This document shows positions 53,041 through 61,122 of a stretch of 64,000 nucleotides of DNA, in pieces. The stretch is from a bacterium (lineage in GTDB: Bacteria; Cyanobacteriota; Vampirovibrionia; Gastranaerophilales; Gastranaerophilaceae): assembly GCA_017542305.1 (NCBI GenBank), contig JAFXXK010000015.1, positions 1 through 64,000 of the forward strand, given 5' to 3'. A model generated the notes under the pieces. It saw only the letters and a program-made list of their open reading frames with translations, had not been told where the DNA came from and did no database searches. Position 1 is the stretch's first letter. Every line of letters starts with the position of its first letter. The position numbers and the translations under genes are program-made.

Positions 53041-54256
53041 AAATTTCCTTTAAAATACTTTTTGCAATATCATTCTTGCTCATACGGTCAAGATGTTTGA
53101 TAGCACCATCTTTTCTTAATATTGATACCTCGTTATAATCACTCGAAAAGCCAATATCTTTTCTTGAAATGTCATTAGCTATCAGATAATCGCAACCTTT
53201 TTTAGCTATTTTTACCTTGGCATTTTCTATCAGGTTTTCGCTTTCAGCGCAGAAACCGACAATAACGGGAGCTTTTTCCTTAACTGTATCCGAAACGGCG
53301 CTTCCGCATAACACACTATTTTTTCTTTTGCATAAACTCTGTAAAATATCGGGATTTTTAACCAATTCAACGGTAATGTTTTCAACATTATCGGCTTTTT
53401 TCATTTTATGGTTCGCAATATTTTTTGCCCTGTAATCCGCGACAGCAGCCGCCATAATTATACAGTCTGCGGTATCATATTCATTTTCAACGGCAAACTT
53501 CATATCTTCAGCCGACTTAACTTTTATAACTCCATAAGGTTTTTCGGCATTAACTGTTGAAATAAGTATAACTTCCGCCCCTGCTTTATATGCTTCATCC
53601 GCCAAAGCAATACCCATTTTTCCGGAAGAATAGTTGGATATATAGCGGACAGAATCAATTTCTTCTATCGTTCCGCCTGCTGTAATAACTATTTTTTTAC
53701 CCGATAAAAATTTTTCTCCGTTCAGAATATTCACCGTTTTATCGAATATTTTCTGCAATTCGCAAAGTCTGCCCTTACCATTATATCCGCATGCCAAAAA
53801 ACCTTCATCGGGTTCTAAAACATAATAACCTGCCGAGGAAAGTTTTTCGAGATTTTCCTGAACAAATTGATTATCCCACATTCCGCAATTCATAGCAGGT
53901 GCAATAATCATAGGTTTTGTAAATGCACAGGCAATTGAAGTCAACAGATTATCACAAATTCCGTTAGCAATTTTCCCGATAGTATTAGCTGTCGCAGGTG
54001 CAATAATCATAATATCAGCTTCATCAGCATATGATATATGCTCGGGTTTAAACTGTTCAATATTAAATTCTTCTACCCCAACTTCATTTTGACTCAAATT
54101 TTGCAGAGTTAGTTTTGTCACAAAATTCAGAGCATTCGGGGTACACACAACACGAACATTGGCATTATTCCGCTTAAACATTCTGATAAGCTCACATATC
54201 TTATATGCGGCAATTCCGCCTGTTATACCTATTAAGATATTTTTTCCGTTTAACAT
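53033..54256 (-). CDS. coaBC: Bifunctional phosphopantothenoylcysteine decarboxylase/phosphopantothenate-cysteine ligase
   Basis: Two consecutive steps of coenzyme A synthesis. The CoaC half (1-190) binds FMN, with GITGGIAAYK, the active-site His in HISYADEADIMIIAPATAN, and PAMNCGMW, the substrate clamp motif. The CoaB half (190-407) has ITAGGTIEEIDSVRYISNYSSGKMG, IMAAAVADYRAK, the catalytic lysine region KMKK and ANDIS. Length 407 is normal. Overlaps gmk by 7 bp and nif3-like by 8 bp. Confidence 0.97.
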   Translation of the reverse strand: MLNGKNILIGITGGIAAYKICELIRMFKRNNANVRVVCTPNALNFVTKLTLQNLSQNEVGVEEFNIEQFKPEHISYADEADIMIIAPATANTIGKIANGICDNLLTSIACAFTKPMIIAPAMNCGMWDNQFVQENLEKLSSAGYYVLEPDEGFLACGYNGKGRLCELQKIFDKTVNILNGEKFLSGKKIVITAGGTIEEIDSVRYISNYSSGKMGIALADEAYKAGAEVILISTVNAEKPYGVIKVKSAEDMKFAVENEYDTADCIIMAAAVADYRAKNIANHKMKKADNVENITVELVKNPDILQSLCKRKNSVLCGSAVSDTVKEKAPVIVGFCAESENLIENAKVKIAKKGCDYLIANDISRKDIGFSSDYNEVSILRKDGAIKHLDRMSKNDIAKSILKEIYG

Positions 54257-54825
54257 TTTTCCTGTTCTCCGGCTATTATTTTTTCCAATTCGCTGATAGC
54301 ATTTTCAAGGTCATCATTAATAACCCTGTAATCATATTTTTTTGCGCATTCAAGTTCTTTTTTAACCTCATGCAAACGTCTTTGAATTGTTTCTTCATCT
54401 TCGGTATGACGACCTCTAAGACGCTGTTCAAGAGCTTCAAGAGATGGCGGTGCAATAAAAATCAGGACAGCTTCCGGCATCTTCTTTTTAACCTGTAATG
54501 CTCCGTTTGTCTCAATTTCGAGTATAACATTCATTCCGTCATTAAGACATTGCTGAATAAATTTCTTCTTTGTGCCGTAACAATTTCCTGCAAATTCCGC
54601 CCATTCAAGGAATTTATCTTCTTCAACACTTTTCATAAAATCTTCTTTATTTACGAAAAAGTAGTTTACTCCGTCAATTTCACCTTCTCTTGGCTTTCTT
54701 GTCGTACAGGATATTGAAAGCATAAAATCAGGATGTTTTGCCATAAATCCTTTTAGTACCGTACCTTTTCCGACACCTGACGATCCTGATATAACATATA
54801 ATTTTTTATTTGATTTCTTTTCCAT
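54250..54825 (-). CDS. gmk: Guanylate kinase
   Basis: Makes GDP from GMP. Seen: P-loop SGSSGVGKGT, the GMP-binding SISCTTRKPREGEIDGVNYFFV, EWAEFAGNCYGT, and VILEIETNGALQVKK. The start chosen is ATG 54825 (MEKKSNKKLYVIS), giving 191 residues; an in-frame extension to 54966 would precede the visible promoter. TATAAT lies only six bases before this ATG on the minus strand, with TTGCAT 15 nt further up, so the mRNA may have almost no leader. First gene of the gmk-coaBC-nif3 run. Confidence 0.95.
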   Translation of the reverse strand: MEKKSNKKLYVISGSSGVGKGTVLKGFMAKHPDFMLSISCTTRKPREGEIDGVNYFFVNKEDFMKSVEEDKFLEWAEFAGNCYGTKKKFIQQCLNDGMNVILEIETNGALQVKKKMPEAVLIFIAPPSLEALEQRLRGRHTEDEETIQRRLHEVKKELECAKKYDYRVINDDLENAISELEKIIAGEQEKC

Positions 54826-54831
54826 AGATAG

Positions 54832-54875
54832 ATTATACAATAAAAATTTACAATGCAATAAAAAAGTGATACAAT
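54832..54875. promoter_or_regulatory. Overlapping divergent promoters of gmk and pepA
   Basis: Plus strand: TTTACA (54847-54852), 17 nt, TACAAT (54870-54875), leading to pepA. Minus strand: TTGCAT (54853-54858), 15 nt, TATAAT (54832-54837), leading to gmk. The two -35 regions adjoin, so polymerase at one should exclude the other. Confidence 0.6.
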
Positions 54876-54897
54876 ATTTTTGAAGAAGGAGAGAACT

Positions 54898-56292
54898 ATG
54901 GATATTAAAATTACAAGCGATTTGAATACGGAAGTTCTTGTTATAAACAAATTTGAAGGTGAACAAACTTCTCAGGAACTTGCAAATACTTATGCTGTTG
55001 AAAAAGATAATTTTGAAGGTAAATTGGGTACAACATATTTACTTCATACCTACGGAAAAATTCAGGCAGATAAAATCCTTGTTGTAGGATTAGGAAAACG
55101 GGAAGAAGTTGACGGAAATAAAGTTACAGAAGCCGTTGCAAAAGCCGTAAAAAAATTAAAACAGATTAAGGCTAAAAGAGCCGTTATTGACTTTGACGGA
55201 GTCGGTAACTTAGGCAAGTATGCAGTAATCGGAGCATATATCGGAGATTATAATTTCGATAAATATAAAACCGAAAAAGATCATAGACTGGATGAAATAG
55301 GGTTTAACAAATTCAGCGAAAATGATGTTAAAGAAGGCAGAGTATTCGGGGAAGCAATGCTTTTAACAAGAAATATTGCAAACGAACCTGCAGAATATGC
55401 AACCCCGACAAAATTAGCACAAATGGCATCTTCATTTGAAGGTCTTGAAACTAAGATATACGACAGAGAAGACGTTAAGAAAATGGATATGGGGGCATAC
55501 CTTGCTGTAGCAAGAGGAAGTGCAGAACCGCCGAAATTCATTCATATGAAATATTCAAACGGCAACCCTAAAAAACGTATTGCCTTAATCGGTAAAGGCT
55601 TATGCTTTGACAGCGGCGGTATGGATTTAAAACCTGCTTCTTCAATGCTTACTATGAGAGATGATATGTCAGGAGCAGCTTGTATCTTAGGTGTTATGAA
55701 TGCATTAAACAAATTGCAGCCTGCCGATATTGAAATTCACGGTATTATTGCAGCCTGCGAAAATATGCCGGGACAACACGCTTATAAACCGGGTGATATC
55801 CTGACAGCCAAAAACGGTAAAACTATTGAAGTTGACAACACCGATGCCGAAGGCAGATTAACTCTTGCCGATGCTCTATGCTATGCCTGCGAACTTAAAG
55901 TAGATGAAGTTATTGATATAGCGACATTGACAGGTGCTTGCGTTGTTGCCCTCGGAACAGCTGTTTCAGGCGTAATGGGCAACGATGAAGATATGATTAA
56001 ACGAGTTATTGAAACCGCAAAACTCAGCGGTGAAAAATACTGGGAATTACCAATGTATCAGGAATATCGTGACGGTTTGAAATCCGAAATTGCAGATATG
56101 AAAAATACAGGCACAAGAAACGGCGGAGCTTCTGCAGCCGGTATGTTCCTGAAAGAATTTGTATCTGATGTTAAATGGGTACATATAGATGTTGCAGGTA
56201 CGGCGTTCCTTGAAAAACCGCAGGGAATATTCTGCTACGGTTCGACAGGAGCCGGAGTAAGAACCTTGCTGAATTATGTAACAAAAGCATAA
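54898..56292 (+). CDS. pepA: Leucyl aminopeptidase (M17)
   Basis: Cytosolic hexameric aminopeptidase with two metal ions. Seen: GKGLCFDSGGMDLKPASSM, RDDMSGAA, and the M17 signature NTDAEGRLTLADAL, then ATLTGACVVALG. 464 residues from ATG 54898, with AAGGAGAG upstream. M17 enzymes of some bacteria also act as DNA-binding factors; nothing here addresses that. Terminator follows. Confidence 0.95.
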   Translation: MDIKITSDLNTEVLVINKFEGEQTSQELANTYAVEKDNFEGKLGTTYLLHTYGKIQADKILVVGLGKREEVDGNKVTEAVAKAVKKLKQIKAKRAVIDFDGVGNLGKYAVIGAYIGDYNFDKYKTEKDHRLDEIGFNKFSENDVKEGRVFGEAMLLTRNIANEPAEYATPTKLAQMASSFEGLETKIYDREDVKKMDMGAYLAVARGSAEPPKFIHMKYSNGNPKKRIALIGKGLCFDSGGMDLKPASSMLTMRDDMSGAACILGVMNALNKLQPADIEIHGIIAACENMPGQHAYKPGDILTAKNGKTIEVDNTDAEGRLTLADALCYACELKVDEVIDIATLTGACVVALGTAVSGVMGNDEDMIKRVIETAKLSGEKYWELPMYQEYRDGLKSEIADMKNTGTRNGGASAAGMFLKEFVSDVKWVHIDVAGTAFLEKPQGIFCYGSTGAGVRTLLNYVTKA

Positions 56293-56311
56293 ATAATCTA
56301 ATATTGATAAC

Positions 56312-56340
56312 AAAAAGCTGCTTTTAAAAAGCAGCTTTTT
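56312..56340. terminator. Bidirectional terminator
   Basis: AAAAAGCTGCTTTT with complementary AAAAGCAGCTTTTT between pepA and the convergent HEXXH gene. Confidence 0.9.
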
Positions 56341-56352
56341 GTGTTATTAAAA

Positions 56353-57432
56353 TCATTTTTTACCGAACAGTTTCATAAGCAATGACGGATTTTCCTGATA
56401 TGCTTCCTTTTCCAGTGCATTATTTCTGTATGAACCAAACGGATTATATGCATCAAATGCCGATACAGGCGAATAATCAGATAATGCTTTAAAATATTCT
56501 TCGGCTTTCTTCTCTTCTTCAGGTGTTAAGGCACCTTTTTGGGCAATTACTTTTTTGTAGTGCTCTTCATCTATTATCATCGGAATATCATTGTATGTTG
56601 CGTTTTTATTGTTAATTACAATATTCAATGACTCTATATATTTTTTCATATCATAAGTTTCACTCTGAATATGTATAATTTTGCCATTATATTTTCCGGA
56701 CTTATCTTCCTGAACAGCTTTATAAACCTGTCTGAAATCCTCAAGAATAACTGGGTTTCCCTCAATTATTTTTGCGGCCTGTTTTACGTTTGCATAATTC
56801 AGCTTCTTAATCCCGTCTTTTGAACGGGCTATAGTTTCAAACTGACGGGCGTGAACAAGCTCATGTTTGATTAATTTTTTAAGACTCCTCGACATTAACG
56901 GATCATTTAAAAGATTTCGGTTGATAACAATGTTTCCCGACGGACTGTTACAATACGCTCCCATATAAGTCGAACGGAAAGTCCCGGCGAGTTTCGCATC
57001 GGTAGAGGTGTTTAGTTTTTTGAAATTTTCTTCAAGTTTTTTGTAATTTTTGTCATTCCTTGAATTAAAAAAGTATTCTAATCCTGCATATGATGCAATA
57101 GCACCTGCAAGTGCAAATTTAAAATTCTTTTTAAACAAATTATAAATTAATGTTGCATCTTTTTTTCTGCATTGTTTCTTTAGATTTTTCATTCTGAAAA
57201 GAGTAGCGTACTCATATACAAGTACCGGAAGTGCTGAAACAAGTAATGCGGTAGGTGACCAAAAATATCTTGATAAAAAGTTTCCGTTCTTCTCTTTTTT
57301 ATTATTTACTTCCAACTCAAGTATAAACCTGTCTGCAGCATTAGGAGTCTGAACCGTTGGCGCAGCTGAATTTCCCAAAATAGGTCGTTTGGTTTTGTTA
57401 TTTATACAATATGAATTAATCTGATTAATCAT
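56353..57432 (-). CDS. Membrane protein with HEXXH metalloprotease-like motif
   Basis: Unknown family; candidate zinc metallopeptidase. The 359 residues start with an Asn-rich leader (MINQINSYCINNKTKRPILG), then two hydrophobic segments (about 55-75 and 95-115, WSPTALLVSALPVLVYEYA and FALAGAIASYAGLEYFF). A domain follows in which LIKHELVHARQFE supplies HEXXH (near residue 190), followed by a basic/helical region where a downstream Glu could be the third ligand. The C-terminal EEKKAEEYFKALSDYSPVSAFDAYNPFGSY-like stretch is polar. Promoter-like AGCAAA (57469-57474) and TAATAC (57445-57450), 18 nt apart on the minus strand, match three other genes. Start at the ATG 57432, with AGGTG upstream. 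Confidence 0.75.
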   Translation of the reverse strand: MINQINSYCINNKTKRPILGNSAAPTVQTPNAADRFILELEVNNKKEKNGNFLSRYFWSPTALLVSALPVLVYEYATLFRMKNLKKQCRKKDATLIYNLFKKNFKFALAGAIASYAGLEYFFNSRNDKNYKKLEENFKKLNTSTDAKLAGTFRSTYMGAYCNSPSGNIVINRNLLNDPLMSRSLKKLIKHELVHARQFETIARSKDGIKKLNYANVKQAAKIIEGNPVILEDFRQVYKAVQEDKSGKYNGKIIHIQSETYDMKKYIESLNIVINNKNATYNDIPMIIDEEHYKKVIAQKGALTPEEEKKAEEYFKALSDYSPVSAFDAYNPFGSYRNNALEKEAYQENPSLLMKLFGKK

Positions 57433-57444
57433 AAACACCTGTTT

Positions 57445-57474
57445 GTATTAAATACAAACAATATTTTTTTTGCT
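57445..57474 (-). promoter_or_regulatory. TAGCAAA-N18-TAATAC promoter-like element
   Basis: On the minus strand AATAGCAAA, 18 nt, then TAATAC, 12 nt before the ATG at 57432. Fourth example of the pattern found at 1093-1122, 1623-1652 and 4086-4116. The leader between would be short. Confidence 0.5.
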
Positions 57475-57490
57475 ATTAAAGTTATATGCA

Positions 57491-58747
57491 CTACAGATTT
57501 GTATGCTCGTTTAGTTTTAATTCATCTACAATTTGCAGAATGGAAATCATTTCATCATAAAGTTCTTCAAAAGTTCTTGTATCAGAATCTTTAAAATCAC
57601 TACCCATTGCAAACATGTCTTTGCCTGTATGAATAGCAAGTGTCAGCTTATTATCCTTAAACGAGCCTCTCACATATTTTGCCTTAAAAGCAAAACTGAG
57701 GTTCTCGATTTTTTCCATAATAGACGGAGTTAACAAGTATCTTGCTTCTATTTGATTATCTGAATATACATTATATTTATTTTCAAATGTTGAGGACTCG
57801 AGTTGAACTTTTTTAAATTTACGTTTATTAAATTTCAACGTCATTGCTTTTTGACTTATTTCATGGAAAAAGGTATGCCCGCTAAAAGTTTTGTTCATAT
57901 CAATTTCAACTATAATCCCCCTAAAACCACTGTCAATTATATAATTTATCAAGTTATAAACTATATAGATACCCAAGAAAGCAATAAGACCCAGAAAAAC
58001 ATTAAAACCATAACTACCGAATATCTTTGATAAAATTGCAAGTAATATTATTAACATAATAACTAAAATTACAATAACACATCCGCTGCAGCCAACCGTT
58101 AAACCAATAATTTGCGGAAGTAGCTTCGATTTTAACAGATTTGTGTTAGTTTCATAAATTGCAAGATCTACTCCTTTATATTGCCCCATTACAATGTCAT
58201 CAAATATTGCAATAATAAATTTCCCTATTATATTTTGTGATTTAATTTTTTTTATAGCATCCCAATAACTATTATAAGAATAACCGGTACTATAGTGTCC
58301 TGAGTGTACTTCATTACGATTAGCCGATACAGACCGATGAGCAGCTGCCCTTTTCAATGCATAATCATAATCAGGATATTCCTTTGACCAGACTACATTA
58401 TCTAAAAAAATATTCATACATTTTTTCATTAAAGGTATTTTTAATCTCATTTCATAATCGGTTTCAATTGTGACACTACCGTCAGCATTTTTTTTATCCT
58501 TTCTAGTAAGATACATTAGCCATAACATAGCAAAAAATGGCAACACTACCAAAAATAATGCCTTTTCTCTCCAAAAAAAGCCTGCGAAACAAGAAACAAA
58601 AACTGATACAAAAACCACCCAAAAAGCAATAATTTTAGGTGAGCCTTTCTTTCGTTCTTCATTAAATTTAGGCAGCATAGGTTTTACTTCTTTAAAGTAA
58701 AAATCCCTAAATTCCTGCTTCATCTGTTCATAAGATTTTTCTGTCAT
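57491..58747 (-). CDS. DUF3137 membrane protein
   Basis: Member of DUF3137, function unknown. The 418 residues start with a charged stretch (MTEKSYEQMKQEF), two adjoining membrane helices (about 42-80), a cytosolic middle and another two helices (about 220-270), then the conserved FSGHTFFHEISQKA and FENKYNVYSDNQIEARYLLTPSIMEKI-type C terminus. AAAGG precedes the ATG. It is 52 bp from the HEXXH gene, oriented the same way, so the two could be cotranscribed, but the HEXXH gene has its own promoter-like element. Confidence 0.88.
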   Translation of the reverse strand: MTEKSYEQMKQEFRDFYFKEVKPMLPKFNEERKKGSPKIIAFWVVFVSVFVSCFAGFFWREKALFLVVLPFFAMLWLMYLTRKDKKNADGSVTIETDYEMRLKIPLMKKCMNIFLDNVVWSKEYPDYDYALKRAAAHRSVSANRNEVHSGHYSTGYSYNSYWDAIKKIKSQNIIGKFIIAIFDDIVMGQYKGVDLAIYETNTNLLKSKLLPQIIGLTVGCSGCVIVILVIMLIILLAILSKIFGSYGFNVFLGLIAFLGIYIVYNLINYIIDSGFRGIIVEIDMNKTFSGHTFFHEISQKAMTLKFNKRKFKKVQLESSTFENKYNVYSDNQIEARYLLTPSIMEKIENLSFAFKAKYVRGSFKDNKLTLAIHTGKDMFAMGSDFKDSDTRTFEELYDEMISILQIVDELKLNEHTNL

Positions 58748-58792
58748 ATTTAAACCTTTATCATAACCAACTTCATTATAACATTATACAAA

Positions 58793-58820
58793 AAACCCCC
58801 GAACATCGAATCGGGGGTTT
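58793..58820 (-). terminator. Terminator after aspS
   Basis: AAACCCCCGA and TCGGGGGTTT form a 10-bp stem; on the minus strand a T-run follows. Confidence 0.9.
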
Positions 58821-58829
58821 GTACGAATT

Positions 58830-60608
58830 TTATTTTGTATGAGCTGTACTCTTCAAATGAAGTTCTCTAAGCTGCTGCAAGGACGCTTCACCCGGCGCAT
58901 CACTCATTAAGCACTTAGCTCCTGAGTTTTTCGGGAACGCAATAACGTCACGGATAGATTCTGTTCTTGCCAATAATGCAACAAGTCTGTCTAATCCGAT
59001 TGCAAGACCTGCATGAGGCGGTGTACCGTATTGTAATGCGTTAACCATAAATCCGAATTTTTCTTCAGCTTCTTCCTGAGTTAAACCAAGAGCCTTGAAG
59101 ATTTCTGACTGAACTTCAGGTGAGTGAATTCTGACAGATCCACCGCCGAGTTCTGTTCCGTTATAAACAATATCATAAGCAATAGATTTAACATTACCCA
59201 AATCACCTGATTTAAGTTTGTCTAAATCTTCAATACATGGCGAAGTGAACGGATGGTGCATTGCCATAAATCTGTTTTCTTCATCACTCCATTCAAACAT
59301 CGGGAAGTCAACAACCCACAAGAGGTTATGTTTGCTTTCGTCGATTAAGTTCAACATTTTACCAAAATGAAGTCTTAATCTGCCCATAATATCATAAACG
59401 AGTTTCGGTTTATCTGCGACGAAGAAGATTATATCGCCGGCTTCAGCCTGAGCTCTTTCCTGAATTGCTTTTGCCTGTTCTTCGGTTACGAATTTCAATA
59501 CAGGAGATTTAGCGGTTCCGTCTTCAAGATAAATAATATTTGCAAGAGCTTTAGCTCCAAATGATACAGCAAGTTTTGTAATATCATCAATATCTTTTCT
59601 TGAGAATTTAGCACCGCCCGGAATTCTTATACCGCGAACAATACCGCCGTTTTCAAGTGTTCTCTTTACGATGTCGAAGTTTGACTGAAGAATAATATCC
59701 CCAATATCAAACAATTCCAAACCAAAACGTGTATCAGGTTTGTCTGAACCGTATCTGTCCATAGCTTCCTGCCAAGGCATCTGAATAAACGGTGGTTTAA
59801 CCTCTACCCCTGCAGCTTTGAATGTTTCAACGATTAAACCTTCAACAGTTCTTATAACATCCTGTTGTTCAACAAATGACATTTCAATATCAATTTGAGT
59901 AAATTCAGGTTGTCTGTCTGCACGTAAATCTTCGTCACGGAAACATTTTGCGATTTGGTAATATCTTTCGATACCGCCAACCATCAATAATTGTTTGAAG
60001 ATTTGCGGAGATTGCGGTAATGCATAGAATTTACCTTCCTGAACTCTGGAAGGTACGAGATAATCTCTTGCCCCTTCCGGAGTAGTTTTGATTAAAATCG
60101 GGGTTTCAACTTCCAAGAATTCTTCACTGTTAAAGTAATTTCTTGCAGCCTGAACAATATTATGACGAAGTTTTAACTTGCTAAGCATAGCTTCACGTCT
60201 TATATCAAGATATCTGTATTTCAATCTTACATCTTCAGATACATTTTCATCATCCAATACGAACGGCAAAACCTTTGCAGTTGAAAGAATTTCCAACGAT
60301 TCAGGATACATTTCAACTTGTCCCGTAGGATATTTTTCATTATATGTTTCTTCAGGACGACGTGTAATTTTACCTTTTACTGTAATAACGTATTCTGAAC
60401 GAACTTTTTCCATAATTTTATGAACTTCGGGGTTAATTTGCGGATTTGTAACTATCTGGAAAAACCCGCTTCTGTCTCTCAATTCAACAAATAATATACC
60501 GCCAAGGTCACGGATGGTTGACGCCCAGCCGGATAGTGTAACTTCTTCTCCAATATTTGAGAGATTAAGTTCACCGCAGTTATGCGATTTCATCTTAGTT
60601 CTAATCAT
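58830..60608 (-). CDS. aspS: Aspartate-tRNA ligase
   Basis: Charges tRNA-Asp. Bacterial-type AspRS of 592 residues: N-terminal OB fold (VTLSGWASTIRDLGGILFVELRDRSG), class II motif 1 (FLEVETPILIKTTPEGARDYLVP), motif 2 (FRDEDLRADRQPEFTQIDIE), the GAD insertion (about 290-420), and motif 3 (AGLAIGLDRLVALL). Whether it also charges tRNA-Asn cannot be settled by reading; asnS or gatCAB content elsewhere would decide. Single gene with its own terminator. Confidence 0.97.
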   Translation of the reverse strand: MIRTKMKSHNCGELNLSNIGEEVTLSGWASTIRDLGGILFVELRDRSGFFQIVTNPQINPEVHKIMEKVRSEYVITVKGKITRRPEETYNEKYPTGQVEMYPESLEILSTAKVLPFVLDDENVSEDVRLKYRYLDIRREAMLSKLKLRHNIVQAARNYFNSEEFLEVETPILIKTTPEGARDYLVPSRVQEGKFYALPQSPQIFKQLLMVGGIERYYQIAKCFRDEDLRADRQPEFTQIDIEMSFVEQQDVIRTVEGLIVETFKAAGVEVKPPFIQMPWQEAMDRYGSDKPDTRFGLELFDIGDIILQSNFDIVKRTLENGGIVRGIRIPGGAKFSRKDIDDITKLAVSFGAKALANIIYLEDGTAKSPVLKFVTEEQAKAIQERAQAEAGDIIFFVADKPKLVYDIMGRLRLHFGKMLNLIDESKHNLLWVVDFPMFEWSDEENRFMAMHHPFTSPCIEDLDKLKSGDLGNVKSIAYDIVYNGTELGGGSVRIHSPEVQSEIFKALGLTQEEAEEKFGFMVNALQYGTPPHAGLAIGLDRLVALLARTESIRDVIAFPKNSGAKCLMSDAPGEASLQQLRELHLKSTAHTK

Positions 60609-60741
60609 TTTTCTCTTTCCTCATAATACCTAAATGTATGCTTTGATACTAACAAAAACATATTAAATAGTAAACCATTCTTAATAAATTAGTTTACAAA
60701 AAAACATTTTAATTTCCCGTTAATATATATTCACAACAGGG

Positions 60742-60787
60742 TTGACAAATTCCAAAAACAATTCCATAATTCTAGTATAATGGAATT
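60742..60787 (+). promoter_or_regulatory. arsR promoter with palindromic operator
   Basis: TTGACA (60742-60747), 17 nt, CATAAT (60765-60770). The inverted repeat AATTCCAT (60760-60767)/ATGGAATT (60780-60787) covers the -10 region, and an extra AATTCC lies at 60748. The placement fits self-repression by the ArsR protein encoded just downstream. Confidence 0.7.
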
Positions 60788-60801
60788 ATATGAGGCGAAC
60801 T

Positions 60802-61122
60802 ATGGAAACAAAAGAAGCAGCAATGATATTTACGGCATTAGCACAGGAAACCAGACTTGAAGTATACAAAATCCTTGTGGAAAACAGTTTAACAGGTATT
60901 TGCCCGTGTGACATTGCGGATAAACTTAACATTCCCAGAAACACCCTCTCTTTTCATTTGTCATTACTGCATCAGGCAGGTTTGGTAGAAAAAACAAAAA
61001 AAGGTAAAATGTATTTTTACCGACCGAACTGCTGCAAAATCAAAGAAACAATGAACTTCTTACATAATGATTGCGTTGCCTGCCACCAAAAAGACAGTCA
61101 ATGCCATAAGGAGGGATGCTGA
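60802..61122 (+). CDS. ArsR-family metal-responsive repressor
   Basis: Winged-helix repressor of 106 residues that should leave its operator when it binds arsenite, antimonite or another thiophilic ion. Seen: FTALAQETRLEVYKIL, the helix-turn-helix NIPRNTLSFHLSLLHQAGL, and the beta-wing KKGKMYFYRP. Cys34 and Cys36 (ICPCD) align with the CVC pair of ArsR. Six further cysteines are C-terminal (Cys77, 78, 91, 94, 101, 106). It overlaps the permease gene by one base (TGATG). Confidence 0.92.
   Translation: METKEAAMIFTALAQETRLEVYKILVENSLTGICPCDIADKLNIPRNTLSFHLSLLHQAGLVEKTKKGKMYFYRPNCCKIKETMNFLHNDCVACHQKDSQCHKEGC

Noticed and set aside
60742-60781. arsR promoter using TATAAT at 60776
   Set aside because: That would place 28 nt between the boxes; TTGACA with CATAAT at 60765 gives the normal 17 nt.
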